The notes under the pieces: model-generated
What the model was told of the DNA's origin: nothing
The model's database searches: none
The model's input: only the letters and a program-made list of their open reading frames with translations
Translations under genes and position numbers: made by a program
Assembly: GCA_003242685.1 (NCBI GenBank)
Contig: QGVD01000110.1
Location: 1-6,936 of the forward strand
From: Pseudomonadota bacterium
Lineage (GTDB): Bacteria > Pseudomonadota > Gammaproteobacteria > Steroidobacterales > Steroidobacteraceae
DNA length: 6,936 nt
Direction: 5' to 3'
Part shown: piece by piece, positions 1-5,914 of the stretch
How the letters are laid out: each line of letters starts with the position of its first letter
Numbering within the stretch: position 1 is the first letter of the stretch

Positions 1-193
1 CGGTCTTCGCCGTATGGGCGCCGCGACCCACACGGCCTTCAAGGGCATCGTGCTGGGCGGCGCGCTGCGTTTCCGCGGCATGCCCGCCTGGGACGATGTC
101 TTCAACGAGGCCCAGGTCGAGGCCATCCACGCCTATCTGATCGATCTGGCGTGGCGGTCGTACGAAGCTCAGCAGAACGAACAGAGCCAGTAA
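1..193 (+). CDS. C-terminal end of a PQQ-dependent (quinohemoprotein) dehydrogenase, cytochrome c segment; partial
   Basis: This is the last 63 codons of a plus-strand gene whose start lies left of the window; the frame runs from base 2 to the TAA at 191-193. The visible protein contains RGMPAWDDVF, followed by NEAQVEAIHAYLI and a polar tail. A Met in a G-M-P context followed by a helix of the type 'VEAIHAYLI' is the usual end of the cytochrome c domain fused to PQQ alcohol dehydrogenases, with that Met acting as the axial haem ligand. The family oxidises alcohols in the periplasm and passes electrons to a cytochrome or quinone. The CxxCH haem site and the PQQ propeller are outside the window, so a separate c-type cytochrome cannot be excluded. 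The gene converges on the minus-strand Spy-like gene across a strong hairpin. Confidence 0.72.
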   Translation, partial: GLRRMGAATHTAFKGIVLGGALRFRGMPAWDDVFNEAQVEAIHAYLIDLAWRSYEAQQNEQSQ

Positions 194-200
194 GAGAAAC

Positions 201-244
201 GCGGCGTCCGGGAGCGAATCCATCGTTCGCTCTCCGGGCGCCGC
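201..244. terminator. Bidirectional stem-loop terminator between convergent genes
   Basis: The arms at 201-218 and 226-244 pair over 18 bp, with one G-T wobble and one bulged base, around a 7-nt loop. The hairpin lies 7 nt after the TAA of the plus-strand dehydrogenase gene and 9 nt after the TGA of the minus-strand Spy-like gene. On the minus strand it is followed by the T-rich GTTTCTCTTA, as in an intrinsic terminator. On the plus strand the following GTAATTCTTTC is only moderately T-rich. It probably serves both genes, better for the minus strand. Confidence 0.7.
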
Positions 245-253
245 GTAATTCTT

Positions 254-667
254 TCAGAAGTGGCGTTGTCTTGCCGCCGCTCTCACTTCGGCACGCAGCT
301 CGCTCTGAATCCTGTCGTACTCCTCGAGCTGCTGCGGCGTCAGAACTTTCGCGAGCGCTGCGCGGGTGTCTTTCCGGATCGCTTCGAGCTCACCTTTCAG
401 CGTCCGTGCCTGCCGCGGCGACAGGCGTGATTCGCCGATCCGGTACTTCTCGAGCACCGCACGCCGCTTCTCGGCGCTCTTCCGCAGGATCGCTTCGACC
501 TGCGGCGCCTGCTCGTCCGTGAGCTGCAGCCGTTCGCGCGCGTATTCCAGGCGCTCGGTGAGCGCCTGACGTGCCGTCTCGAGGTCCCTCTCCTGCGCGA
601 ACGCCGGCCCCGCAGTGATTCCGCTCAGCGCGATCACCAGCGCGGCGGCGGATCTCCATTTCTTCAT
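254..667 (-). CDS. Small periplasmic Spy/LTxxQ-like protein
   Basis: This 137-aa protein begins with a Sec signal peptide: a KKWR start, a hydrophobic stretch at residues 7-20, and probable cleavage after AFA near residue 24. The mature part is almost entirely charged, amphipathic helix. It has two LTxxQ-like motifs, LTDEQ at 49-53 and LTPQQ at 109-113, spaced about 60 residues apart. This is the pattern of the Spy/CpxP family, small helical cradle proteins of the periplasm that act as ATP-independent chaperones or envelope-stress modulators. There are no cysteines or His-rich stretches, so metal sensing of the CnrX/ZraP kind is not indicated. The start is supported by GGAG at 673-676, 5 nt upstream. 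It is last in a minus-strand run of three exported proteins. Family membership is likely; its client or stress signal is unknown. Confidence 0.75.
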   Translation of the reverse strand: MKKWRSAAALVIALSGITAGPAFAQERDLETARQALTERLEYARERLQLTDEQAPQVEAILRKSAEKRRAVLEKYRIGESRLSPRQARTLKGELEAIRKDTRAALAKVLTPQQLEEYDRIQSELRAEVRAAARQRHF

Positions 668-672
668 GTCTG

Positions 673-676
673 CTCC
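673..676 (-). promoter_or_regulatory. Ribosome binding site of the Spy-like gene
   Basis: GGAG on the minus strand lies 5 nt before the ATG at 665-667. It begins one base after the arm of an inverted repeat (678-686), so pairing of that arm could affect access to it. Confidence 0.65.
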
Positions 677-677
677 G

Positions 678-716
678 TGTGCCCGCTTCGAGGGCGTCGC
701 GCGGGCACATGCCCGC
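678..716 (-). promoter_or_regulatory. Two mutually exclusive hairpins in the leader of the Spy-like gene
   Basis: Read on the minus strand, there are three elements: GCGGGCA (710-716), TGTGCCCGC (701-709) and GCGGGCACA (678-686). The middle element can pair with the first, giving a compact hairpin with a 2-4 nt loop. It can instead pair with the third, giving 9 perfect bp across a 14-nt loop that ends one base before the SD. The first and third elements share the same sequence, so only one hairpin can form at a time. The base pairing is visible in the sequence; a regulatory role is inference, and GC-rich DNA yields such palindromes by chance. Confidence 0.4.
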
Positions 717-740
717 CAGTCCTCGAACGCGCCGCACCGT

Positions 741-756
741 CCCGGGTTGACCCGGG
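741..756. repeat. GC-rich palindrome in the gap between the reductase and Spy-like genes
   Basis: CCCGGGT and ACCCGGG flank two bases, giving up to 7 bp (about 6 bp with a realistic 4-nt loop). It lies 52 nt past the stop of the aldo/keto reductase gene. There is no T-tract on the minus strand, so it is a poor intrinsic terminator. It could protect the mRNA end, be a protein site, or be chance. Nothing else convincing is visible in the 668-808 gap, including no clear -35/-10 pair. Confidence 0.3.
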
Positions 757-808
757 CCGCGCGGGAGCACTCCTCACGCGGCCCGACGTCGCCCGGTTAC
801 CGCGCGGA

Positions 809-1762
809 TCAGCTCCGTGCCGGCGCCGGCAGGGAATCTATGAATTCCACCATGCGCCGGCGCATCGCCTCGTCGGGCAGCCGGCCCATGCCGCCCTGCG
901 CGTTGTCGGCCATGTTCGCGGGTTTGCTCGTCGCAGGCGTCACGGCCGTGACTGCCGGATGACTGAGCACGTACTTGAGGAAGAACTGCGCCCATGTCTT
1001 CGCATCGAACTCGCTCGCCCATTCGGGCAGCGGACGATCGCCCACCCGCTTGAAGAGGCTCGTGCGGCCGAACGGCAGATACACCAGCACGCCGATCTTC
1101 CGCTCCTGCGCGAGCGGCAGGATGGTTTCTTCCACGTCGCGGTTGTCCACGGCGTAGTCGATGCCGATGAAGTCGAGCGGCTCGTTGCGCATCACGTGGA
1201 TGAGCTCCTGATACTGGTTCGGGAACGTCGTGGTGACGCCGATGTACCGCACGCGTTTCTCTTCCTTGAGCTTCTCGAGTATCGGGAACTGTGTCGCCAT
1301 GTCGCCGAGGTTGTGGACCTGGATGAGGTCCATCTGCTCGACGCCGATCCTGCGGAACGAGTCCTCGATCTGCTGACGCGCCGCCGCCGGATCCGCCGAG
1401 CCGCCGCCGCGCGGTGCGACGTTGACCTTCGTCGCCCAGAAGATGCGCTTCGTGATTCCGAGCTCCTTCGCGATCTCTCCGGCAACGCGCTCCGATTCGC
1501 CGTAACTCGGCGCCGTGTCGAACACGGTGCCGCCGCTCTCGACGAGAACACGCATCACCTCCTTGAGCTGGCTGACGTCGCCGCCGCGGGCGGCCTGACT
1601 GAAGGTAGCCGAGCCGCCGAGCCCGATGACCGGAATGCGTTCACCCGTCGATGGAATCGGCCGCTCGATCATCTTCGCCTGCGCGAGAGCAGGCAGGCTC
1701 TTCAGGCTCGCGGCAGCAGCAGCGGCAATGCCCATTCCGATACAGCTTCGGCGCGTGATCAT
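809..1762 (-). CDS. Tat-exported aldo/keto reductase
   Basis: This 317-aa protein has an aldo/keto reductase (AKR) TIM-barrel domain from about residue 34. The catalytic tetrad is complete: D82 and Y87 in FDTAPSYGESE, K112 in ATKV and H150 in IQVHN. Near the C-terminus, TPATSKPANMADN (275-287) matches the segment that binds the phosphate and adenine of NADP(H). The first 29 residues are a twin-arginine-type signal: TRRSCIG, an alanine-rich core, and ALAQA before the cleavage site. A Tat route fits a protein that must fold around NADP(H) before export. The frame stays open 60 codons further upstream, but the ATG at 1760-1762 is preferred because it begins the signal sequence and has GGGGAG 5 nt before it. 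The gene follows the DUF885 gene by 82 nt with a strong hairpin between. The substrate cannot be told from sequence. Confidence 0.88.
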   Translation of the reverse strand: MITRRSCIGMGIAAAAAASLKSLPALAQAKMIERPIPSTGERIPVIGLGGSATFSQAARGGDVSQLKEVMRVLVESGGTVFDTAPSYGESERVAGEIAKELGITKRIFWATKVNVAPRGGGSADPAAARQQIEDSFRRIGVEQMDLIQVHNLGDMATQFPILEKLKEEKRVRYIGVTTTFPNQYQELIHVMRNEPLDFIGIDYAVDNRDVEETILPLAQERKIGVLVYLPFGRTSLFKRVGDRPLPEWASEFDAKTWAQFFLKYVLSHPAVTAVTPATSKPANMADNAQGGMGRLPDEAMRRRMVEFIDSLPAPARS

Positions 1763-1767
1763 TGGAG

Positions 1768-1773
1768 CTCCCC
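1768..1773 (-). promoter_or_regulatory. Ribosome binding site that fixes the reductase start
   Basis: GGGGAG on the minus strand lies 5 nt upstream of the ATG at 1760-1762. It supports this start over the longer upstream reading. It overlaps the 8-bp palindrome GGAGCTCC (1764-1771). Confidence 0.7.
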
Positions 1774-1794
1774 GTAAATGCCTGACACATGAAA

Positions 1795-1829
1795 GCGGCA
1801 CTTCGTCCACAGTGTAGACGAAGTGCCGC
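1795..1829 (-). terminator. Perfect 13-bp stem-loop between the DUF885 and reductase genes
   Basis: The arms 1795-1807 and 1817-1829 are perfectly complementary over 13 bp around a 9-nt loop. The hairpin begins 15 nt after the TGA of the DUF885 gene and ends about 30 nt before the reductase ATG. On the minus strand it is followed by TTTCATGTGT, a short T-run only, so termination is probably partial. It may lower reductase expression relative to DUF885, or stabilise the upstream message. There is little room for a separate reductase promoter after it. Confidence 0.65.
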
Positions 1830-1844
1830 CCGTACCCCTCGAGC

Positions 1845-3722
1845 TCAGAACGACGCTGCTTTCGGCAGGGATGCGCCTCCGGCCGAGGCCGAGGCGATGT
1901 AGGCCTCGACCTGCTCGCGCAGCACGTCGAGCGGCAGCGCACCGTTGCCGAGCACCACTTCGTGGAAGTCGCGCACGTCGAACGCGTCGCCCAGCGCCGC
2001 TTCGGCCTCGGCGCGGAGCCTGCTGATCTCGAGCTGGCCGATCTTGTAGCTGGTCGCCTGACCGGGCCAGACGATGTAGCGCTCGACCTCCTTCACGATG
2101 TCGCGCTCGCTCAGCATCGAGTTCTGCCTGAAGTACTCGATGGCCTGCTCGCGCGTCCAGCGCTTGGCGTGCAGGCCGGTGTCGACGACGAGGCGCACCG
2201 CACGCCACAGCTCCGTCGAGAGCCGGCCGAAGTCGGAATAGGGATCCTGATAGAAACCCAGCTCCTTACCGAGCTGCTCGGCGTAGAGCCCCCAGCCCTC
2301 GACGTAGGCCGTGTATCCCCCGAAGCGGCGGAACTTGGGCAGGCCTTCGAGCTCCTGCGCAAAGGCGATCTGGAAGTGATGCCCGGGCGCGCCTTCGTGA
2401 TACGAGATGCCCTCGACCTGCGCCTTCAGCACCTGGCGCATGTCGGAGAGGTTCACGTAATAGATACCGGGGCGAGAGCCATCGGGCGCCGGGATGTTGT
2501 AGAACGCTACCGGCGCCGTGGACTCCCGCCACGGCTCGACGGCTCGGACCTCGAGGGCGGCCTTCGGGAGACGGTGGAACAGCTTCGGCGCCGCGGCCAT
2601 CACCTGATCGATCATGGCCTGCGCGTCCCTGAGATACGCCTGCTTCCCGGCCTCGGTGTTCGGATACTGCAGCTTCGGATCCGTCTTCACGTGCTGCATG
2701 AACTGCTGCAGCGTGCCCTTGAATCCGATCCGCTCCTTGATGGCCTCCATCTCGCGATGGATGCGCTCCACTTCCCGGAGTCCGATCTCGTGGATCTCGT
2801 CCGGCGTGAGATCCGTGGTCGTCGCGAGCCGCAGCGCGGCCGCGTAGTACTCGTCGCCCTGCGGCAGGCTCCAGGCGCCGTCATTGCCCTTCGCCTGCTT
2901 CGACAGCGTCTGCAGCGTCGCGAGCAGGTGCTCGTAGCCGCGCTTGAAGGGACCGGCAAGCGCCTCGCGGGCCTGCTCGATGAGCTCCTTCTTCGTCTCC
3001 TCCGGTGCATCGAGCGCCTCGACCTTCTTCCTGAAGTCCGCGAGCAGCGTGCTGTCCGGACCCTTGTCGAAGGGCGCGCCCGAGATCACCTTGCGCGCAT
3101 CGGACATCACCGGCTCGAAGGTGAACTTCGGCGCGATGATGCCCATCTTCGCGCGCGCCTCGAGGCCTTCGGAGACTTCGCGCATCACGCGCTCCACTTC
3201 CGCAAGGCGCGAGACGTACGCGCGGGCGTCGTCGACGCTGTCCACCCGATGCTGATTGATCAGGAAGACCGGAATCTCCCCGGCAGGGCTCGAAGCGTTG
3301 GTGACGGGATGGCGATGCAGGCGCCACTTGAAGGCGAGTCGCTGACGCTCGACGGCTTTCTCGAAGAGCCGGTAGGACAACCGGCCCTGGGGACTCAGGC
3401 GCTCGGGATCGAACTGCGCCTTCATCTCCTCGAGATGCCGCTCCGCGAGCTCGAGCTCCTTGCGCGCGCCTTCGTCGGTGAAGTCGTTGAGCCGGTCGTA
3501 GTGCTTCTTGATGCCGAGCGCGGTGAGCGACTGCGGCTCGAGCTCCAGGCTCTCGTCGAAGGCGCGATCGAGGAATTCCAGGAGCCGCGCATCCTCCTGC
3601 GCTGCCGCGGCCGCCGCGTTCGGCTGCCTGTCCGCGTCCGCGGTCGTCGCAACGTCGCTGCTGCACGCGGCGAGCAACGACGCGGCGAGCACGAGGGTCG
3701 GGAAGATCCTTGTCTTGAGCAT
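1845..3722 (-). CDS. DUF885 family lipoprotein, probable zinc metallopeptidase-like
   Basis: This 625-aa protein starts with a lipoprotein signal: a hydrophobic segment and lipobox LAAC with Cys20, followed by SSD. Asp at +4 is not the +2 inner-membrane retention signal, so outer-membrane placement is plausible. An Ala- and Asp-rich linker reaches about residue 40, then a helical domain fills the rest. DUF885 hallmarks are present: HEGAPGHHFQ (442-451), a variant zinc-binding HExxxxxH-type motif; EGWGLYAE (475-482), which supplies the downstream Glu; and H518 in DTGLHAKRW and Y559 in ATSYKIGQ, also common in the family. The fold is thought to resemble gluzincin peptidases, but substrates of most members are undefined. 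Length matches the family. A GTG at 3726-3728 is two codons upstream in frame, but it overlaps the GGAG that sits 5 nt before the ATG, so the ATG at 3720-3722 is preferred. The gene is divergent from the small membrane protein gene. Confidence 0.88.
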   Translation of the reverse strand: MLKTRIFPTLVLAASLLAACSSDVATTADADRQPNAAAAAAQEDARLLEFLDRAFDESLELEPQSLTALGIKKHYDRLNDFTDEGARKELELAERHLEEMKAQFDPERLSPQGRLSYRLFEKAVERQRLAFKWRLHRHPVTNASSPAGEIPVFLINQHRVDSVDDARAYVSRLAEVERVMREVSEGLEARAKMGIIAPKFTFEPVMSDARKVISGAPFDKGPDSTLLADFRKKVEALDAPEETKKELIEQAREALAGPFKRGYEHLLATLQTLSKQAKGNDGAWSLPQGDEYYAAALRLATTTDLTPDEIHEIGLREVERIHREMEAIKERIGFKGTLQQFMQHVKTDPKLQYPNTEAGKQAYLRDAQAMIDQVMAAAPKLFHRLPKAALEVRAVEPWRESTAPVAFYNIPAPDGSRPGIYYVNLSDMRQVLKAQVEGISYHEGAPGHHFQIAFAQELEGLPKFRRFGGYTAYVEGWGLYAEQLGKELGFYQDPYSDFGRLSTELWRAVRLVVDTGLHAKRWTREQAIEYFRQNSMLSERDIVKEVERYIVWPGQATSYKIGQLEISRLRAEAEAALGDAFDVRDFHEVVLGNGALPLDVLREQVEAYIASASAGGASLPKAASF

Positions 3723-3911
3723 TTCCACTCCAGTTCGAGCTTTGAGATGGGCGGCAGTATGCCGCGCTTCGGCGTCTTTTTCCCCCCTGTGCTCACGTTG
3801 TCATGCAGGTTTCGGCGCCAGGTTCCCGAAGATGCAGCGACTCGTGAAACCCCGGCAGCGATTCTCGCCAGGCTGGTGCGGACGCCGACGGCCGGGCTAA
3901 GCTCGCGCGCC
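3723..3911. promoter_or_regulatory. Divergent intergenic region holding the DUF885 and small-gene promoters
   Basis: About 190 bp separate the divergent starts, so promoters for both directions should lie here. No strong sigma70 pair is visible. Weak candidates are CATACT on the minus strand at 3754-3759, and TAAGCT on the plus strand at 3898-3903 just before the small gene's ATG. A 6-bp hairpin (GCGGCA/TGCCGC, 3751-3765) sits in the DUF885 leader. The run at 3776-3786 is pyrimidine-rich (TTTTT then CCCCCC). The region is assigned by gene orientation rather than by recognised boxes. Confidence 0.4.
3728..3731 (-). promoter_or_regulatory. Ribosome binding site that decides the DUF885 start
   Basis: GGAG on the minus strand is 5 nt from the ATG at 3720-3722. 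Its last G is the first base of the in-frame GTG at 3726-3728, so that GTG would have no usable SD of its own. This favours the ATG. Confidence 0.6.
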
Positions 3912-4127
3912 ATGAGAATCGCGAAACCCCTCCTCCTCGTGGCGACGCCGATCGGAGTGCTCGCCGGACTGTATGAAGGCTACCGAGTCGCGGGCGGCCT
4001 GGTGATCCTGATGGCCGCGCTCCTGATCTTCGTGAGCGCCGCGATCGGCATGGTCGTGCTCACGATCCGCAGGGAACAGGCCGCGGAGCGCGCGGCGAAA
4101 TCCGCGACGATCGACGAGCAGACGTGA
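3912..4127 (+). CDS. Small two-segment membrane protein, unknown function
   Basis: This 71-aa protein has two hydrophobic segments, roughly residues 5-21 and 28-51, joined by a short YEGYRV loop. A charged tail follows (RREQAAERAAKSATIDEQ) that is probably cytoplasmic and helical. I do not recognise the family. The frame is open far upstream, but that stretch is antisense to the DUF885 gene and to its leader. The ATG at 3912 directly precedes the first membrane segment and is the natural start. No SD is visible within 15 nt upstream; TAAGCT at 3898-3903 is spaced like a -10 box for a transcript with a very short leader, so leaderless translation is possible. It is the only plus-strand gene in the middle of the window and converges on the ankyrin gene with a 30-nt gap. 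Coding status is likely because the hydropathy pattern is coherent, but there is no homology support. Confidence 0.6.
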   Translation: MRIAKPLLLVATPIGVLAGLYEGYRVAGGLVILMAALLIFVSAAIGMVVLTIRREQAAERAAKSATIDEQT

Positions 4128-4130
4128 CCT

Positions 4131-4144
4131 GCGGCGGCCGCCGG
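4131..4144. repeat. GC-rich palindrome between convergent genes
   Basis: CGGCGGCCGCCG (4132-4143) is a perfect 12-bp palindrome in the 30-nt gap between the stops of the small membrane protein gene and the ankyrin gene. It has no spacer to act as a loop and no T-run on either strand, so it is a weak terminator candidate at best. Confidence 0.25.
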
Positions 4145-4157
4145 ACCGCGGGGACGC

Positions 4158-5786
4158 CTATTGCGGCGGAAGGATGACGTCGTCGCCCGGCACCCACGGG
4201 CGGATGCGCGGCGTTCCCGCAGCCGGCCAGTTCGGCTCTTCGGATCGTTCCACCGTCGCACCGAGCCTGCGAAGGAGCGCCGCGGTCTCGACCCGCCGCT
4301 CCGGAATGCGCTCGTTGAAGCCTTTCGGAATCCGCCCCAGCGCATAGTCGATGGGGCTGAGACCATTGCGGTCGAGCACGTCGAGCTCCGCGCCGTCCGC
4401 CACCAGGCGTTCGATGATGCGATGCCAGCCGCGCAGCGCCGCGGCATGCAGCGCCGTGTCGCCGAAGTTCGAACGGGCGTTCACGTCCGCGCCCGCGGCA
4501 CGCAGCAGGTCGTATACCTCGAGCGCCTGATCTTCGGTGTAGAACGCACCGCGCGTCGGCGCATTGATCCATCCCTTGCCCGCTGCCGCCATCAGCGGCG
4601 TGTCGCCGTTCAGATTCGGCAGATCGGGCAGCGCACCGTGCTCGAGCAGGAGCTTCACCACCGGAATGTCGCCCGCCTTGGCCGCGCGGATGAGCGGCGT
4701 CGCGCCGATGTTGAGCAGCGGCTCGGTGTAGCGGTCGTACGGCACGTTCCTGTACGGCGGCCGGAGCTTGAGTTGCGCGTTGGGATTCGCGCCGCGCTCG
4801 AGGAGCATGCGGATGACCTCGAGGCCGCTGGTCTCGTCGAGCGGCGGCAGCTCCACTCGCTGGCCGAAAGGCAGCGTGTTCATGTCGACGGCCACATAGA
4901 GCGGCGTCTGACCGTAGAAGTCCCACTGATTGACGTCCGCACCGGATTCGATGAGGAGCTTCGCGAAGTCCCAGCGGATGTTGAGGAGCGCGAGGATGAG
5001 CGGCGTCACGCCGTCCGGATCCGGCAGATTGATGTCGGCACCGCCGCGCAGGAGCTCCCGCGCGCATTCGACACAGCCTTCGCGTGCTGCATAGAGGAGC
5101 GGCGTGAAGCCGCCGCGGTTCATGTCCTTCGGGCGGCCTTCCGCCGTGACGCGGCGCTGCCAGTCGCGCACCGTGGCGCGCGCGTTCACGTCCGCGCCAT
5201 GCTTGATGAGCAGACGGATCATCGCCGGGTGGCCCTGCGCCGCGGCCCACATGAGCGCGGTCTGCCCGCCCCAGCGCTCGCGCGCGTTGACGTTGGCACC
5301 GCGCCTGATGAGGAGCTTCGCGGCCTCGACGTTGCCGGTGCGCGCGACGGCCATCAGAGCCGTCTGCCCTTCTGCATTGGGTGACTCGACGTCGGCTCCC
5401 GCATCGAGCAGCAGCTTCAACACGGCGGTGCTGCCGATGGCAGCGGCTTCGCCCATCGGTGTCGAGCCGTAACGGTTCTGCACGTTCACTTCGGCGCCGG
5501 CGCGGATCAGCGCTTCGACGAGCTCGGCATCGTCCCGATGCGCCGCCCAGTGCAGAGCCGTCGTGTCATCGACGTCGCGCACGTTCACATCGGCGCCCGA
5601 GCGGATCATCTCGAGCGCCTTTTCCCTCTCGCCCCGCTCGACCGCGCGCACGAGCGGCGGGCGCTCCGCACGCGCTGCTTCCTGCGCGGCATCCGCCGAT
5701 GCCGGGACGTCCTCGGACACGGCCAGCGCCGGCGCGAGCAGCAGCACGCACGCGGCACGGACGAGTCTCGAGGCGACGCGGGTCAT
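4158..5786 (-). CDS. Exported ankyrin-repeat protein, about 12 repeats
   Basis: This 542-aa protein has a Sec-type signal: Arg-containing n-region, hydrophobic core VLLLAPALA at 14-22, and likely cleavage near residue 23. Ankyrin repeats start at about residue 43 and continue to about 512. Each has the TALxxAA/TPLxxAA helix start and the GADVN-type turn, for example at 76-81, 108-115, 142-147, 176-182, 228-233, 261-266, 363-368, 396-401 and 444-449. Regular 33-residue spacing is interrupted by inserts at about 205-224, 301-319, 339-358 and 405-418. The C-terminal 30 residues are Pro/Trp-rich. Ankyrin arrays bind proteins; no catalytic domain is present. The start is secure: GGAGG lies 4 nt before the ATG. 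Its position 128 nt after yfcG suggests its own promoter, though readthrough is possible. The binding partner is unknown. Confidence 0.9.
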   Translation of the reverse strand: MTRVASRLVRAACVLLLAPALAVSEDVPASADAAQEAARAERPPLVRAVERGEREKALEMIRSGADVNVRDVDDTTALHWAAHRDDAELVEALIRAGAEVNVQNRYGSTPMGEAAAIGSTAVLKLLLDAGADVESPNAEGQTALMAVARTGNVEAAKLLIRRGANVNARERWGGQTALMWAAAQGHPAMIRLLIKHGADVNARATVRDWQRRVTAEGRPKDMNRGGFTPLLYAAREGCVECARELLRGGADINLPDPDGVTPLILALLNIRWDFAKLLIESGADVNQWDFYGQTPLYVAVDMNTLPFGQRVELPPLDETSGLEVIRMLLERGANPNAQLKLRPPYRNVPYDRYTEPLLNIGATPLIRAAKAGDIPVVKLLLEHGALPDLPNLNGDTPLMAAAGKGWINAPTRGAFYTEDQALEVYDLLRAAGADVNARSNFGDTALHAAALRGWHRIIERLVADGAELDVLDRNGLSPIDYALGRIPKGFNERIPERRVETAALLRRLGATVERSEEPNWPAAGTPRIRPWVPGDDVILPPQ

Positions 5787-5914
5787 GACACCTCCGGAGA
5801 ATTCGCTTCTTTCAGGCTGAGCAACGCTTCAACGGTCGGACTGCCCGACGGAACGCACGTGCATGATGTCGCAAGTCGCCGCGCCGGTCGAGCGGCCTCG
5901 TCGGCAGGCGGTGC
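5787..5914 (-). promoter_or_regulatory. Gap between yfcG and the ankyrin gene
   Basis: This 128-nt non-coding gap should contain the end of the yfcG message and probably the ankyrin promoter. I see a 5-bp hairpin (GTCGG/CCGAC, 5835-5849), the palindrome GCACGTGC (5855-5862), and a short direct repeat GTCGCAAGTCGC (5869-5880). There is no clear intrinsic terminator with a T-run and no good -35/-10 pair. Confidence 0.3.
5791..5795 (-). promoter_or_regulatory. Ribosome binding site of the ankyrin gene
   Basis: GGAGG on the minus strand, 4 nt before the ATG at 5784-5786, is the best SD in the window. It overlaps the 8-bp palindrome CTCCGGAG (5792-5799). Confidence 0.75.

Noticed and set aside
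677..1777. A 366-codon open frame on the plus strand
   Set aside because: Antisense to the aldo/keto reductase gene, which has all catalytic residues; the translated product is Arg/His/Leu-rich and has no recognisable domain.
1763..1942. 60-codon N-terminal extension of the reductase frame
   Set aside because: It would run through the perfect hairpin and into the DUF885 gene, puts the Tat signal in the middle of the protein, and ignores the GGGGAG before the ATG at 1762.
3760..3782. Possible plus-strand intrinsic terminator (GCCG/CGGC followed by GTCTTTTT)
   Set aside because: The stem is only 4-5 bp, and no plus-strand gene ends upstream of it; it lies in the leader of the divergent DUF885 gene.
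1962..4127. A 721-codon open frame on the plus strand
   Set aside because: Most of it is antisense to the DUF885 gene, whose lipobox and HEGAPGHH/EGWGLYAE motifs prove the minus strand is coding. The frame is open only because of high GC. Just its last 71 codons from the ATG at 3912 look like a real gene.
4161..5384. A 407-codon plus-strand frame and a 396-codon minus-strand frame (4060-5250) over the ankyrin gene
   Set aside because: Both overlap an unmistakable ankyrin array with a good SD and signal peptide. Their products are Arg-rich with compositional bias typical of shadow frames.
4158..5786. Repeated DNA in the ankyrin gene as a tandem repeat or CRISPR-like array
   Set aside because: The periodicity is about 99 bp and reflects 33-residue protein repeats with diverged codons; there are no identical repeats or spacers.
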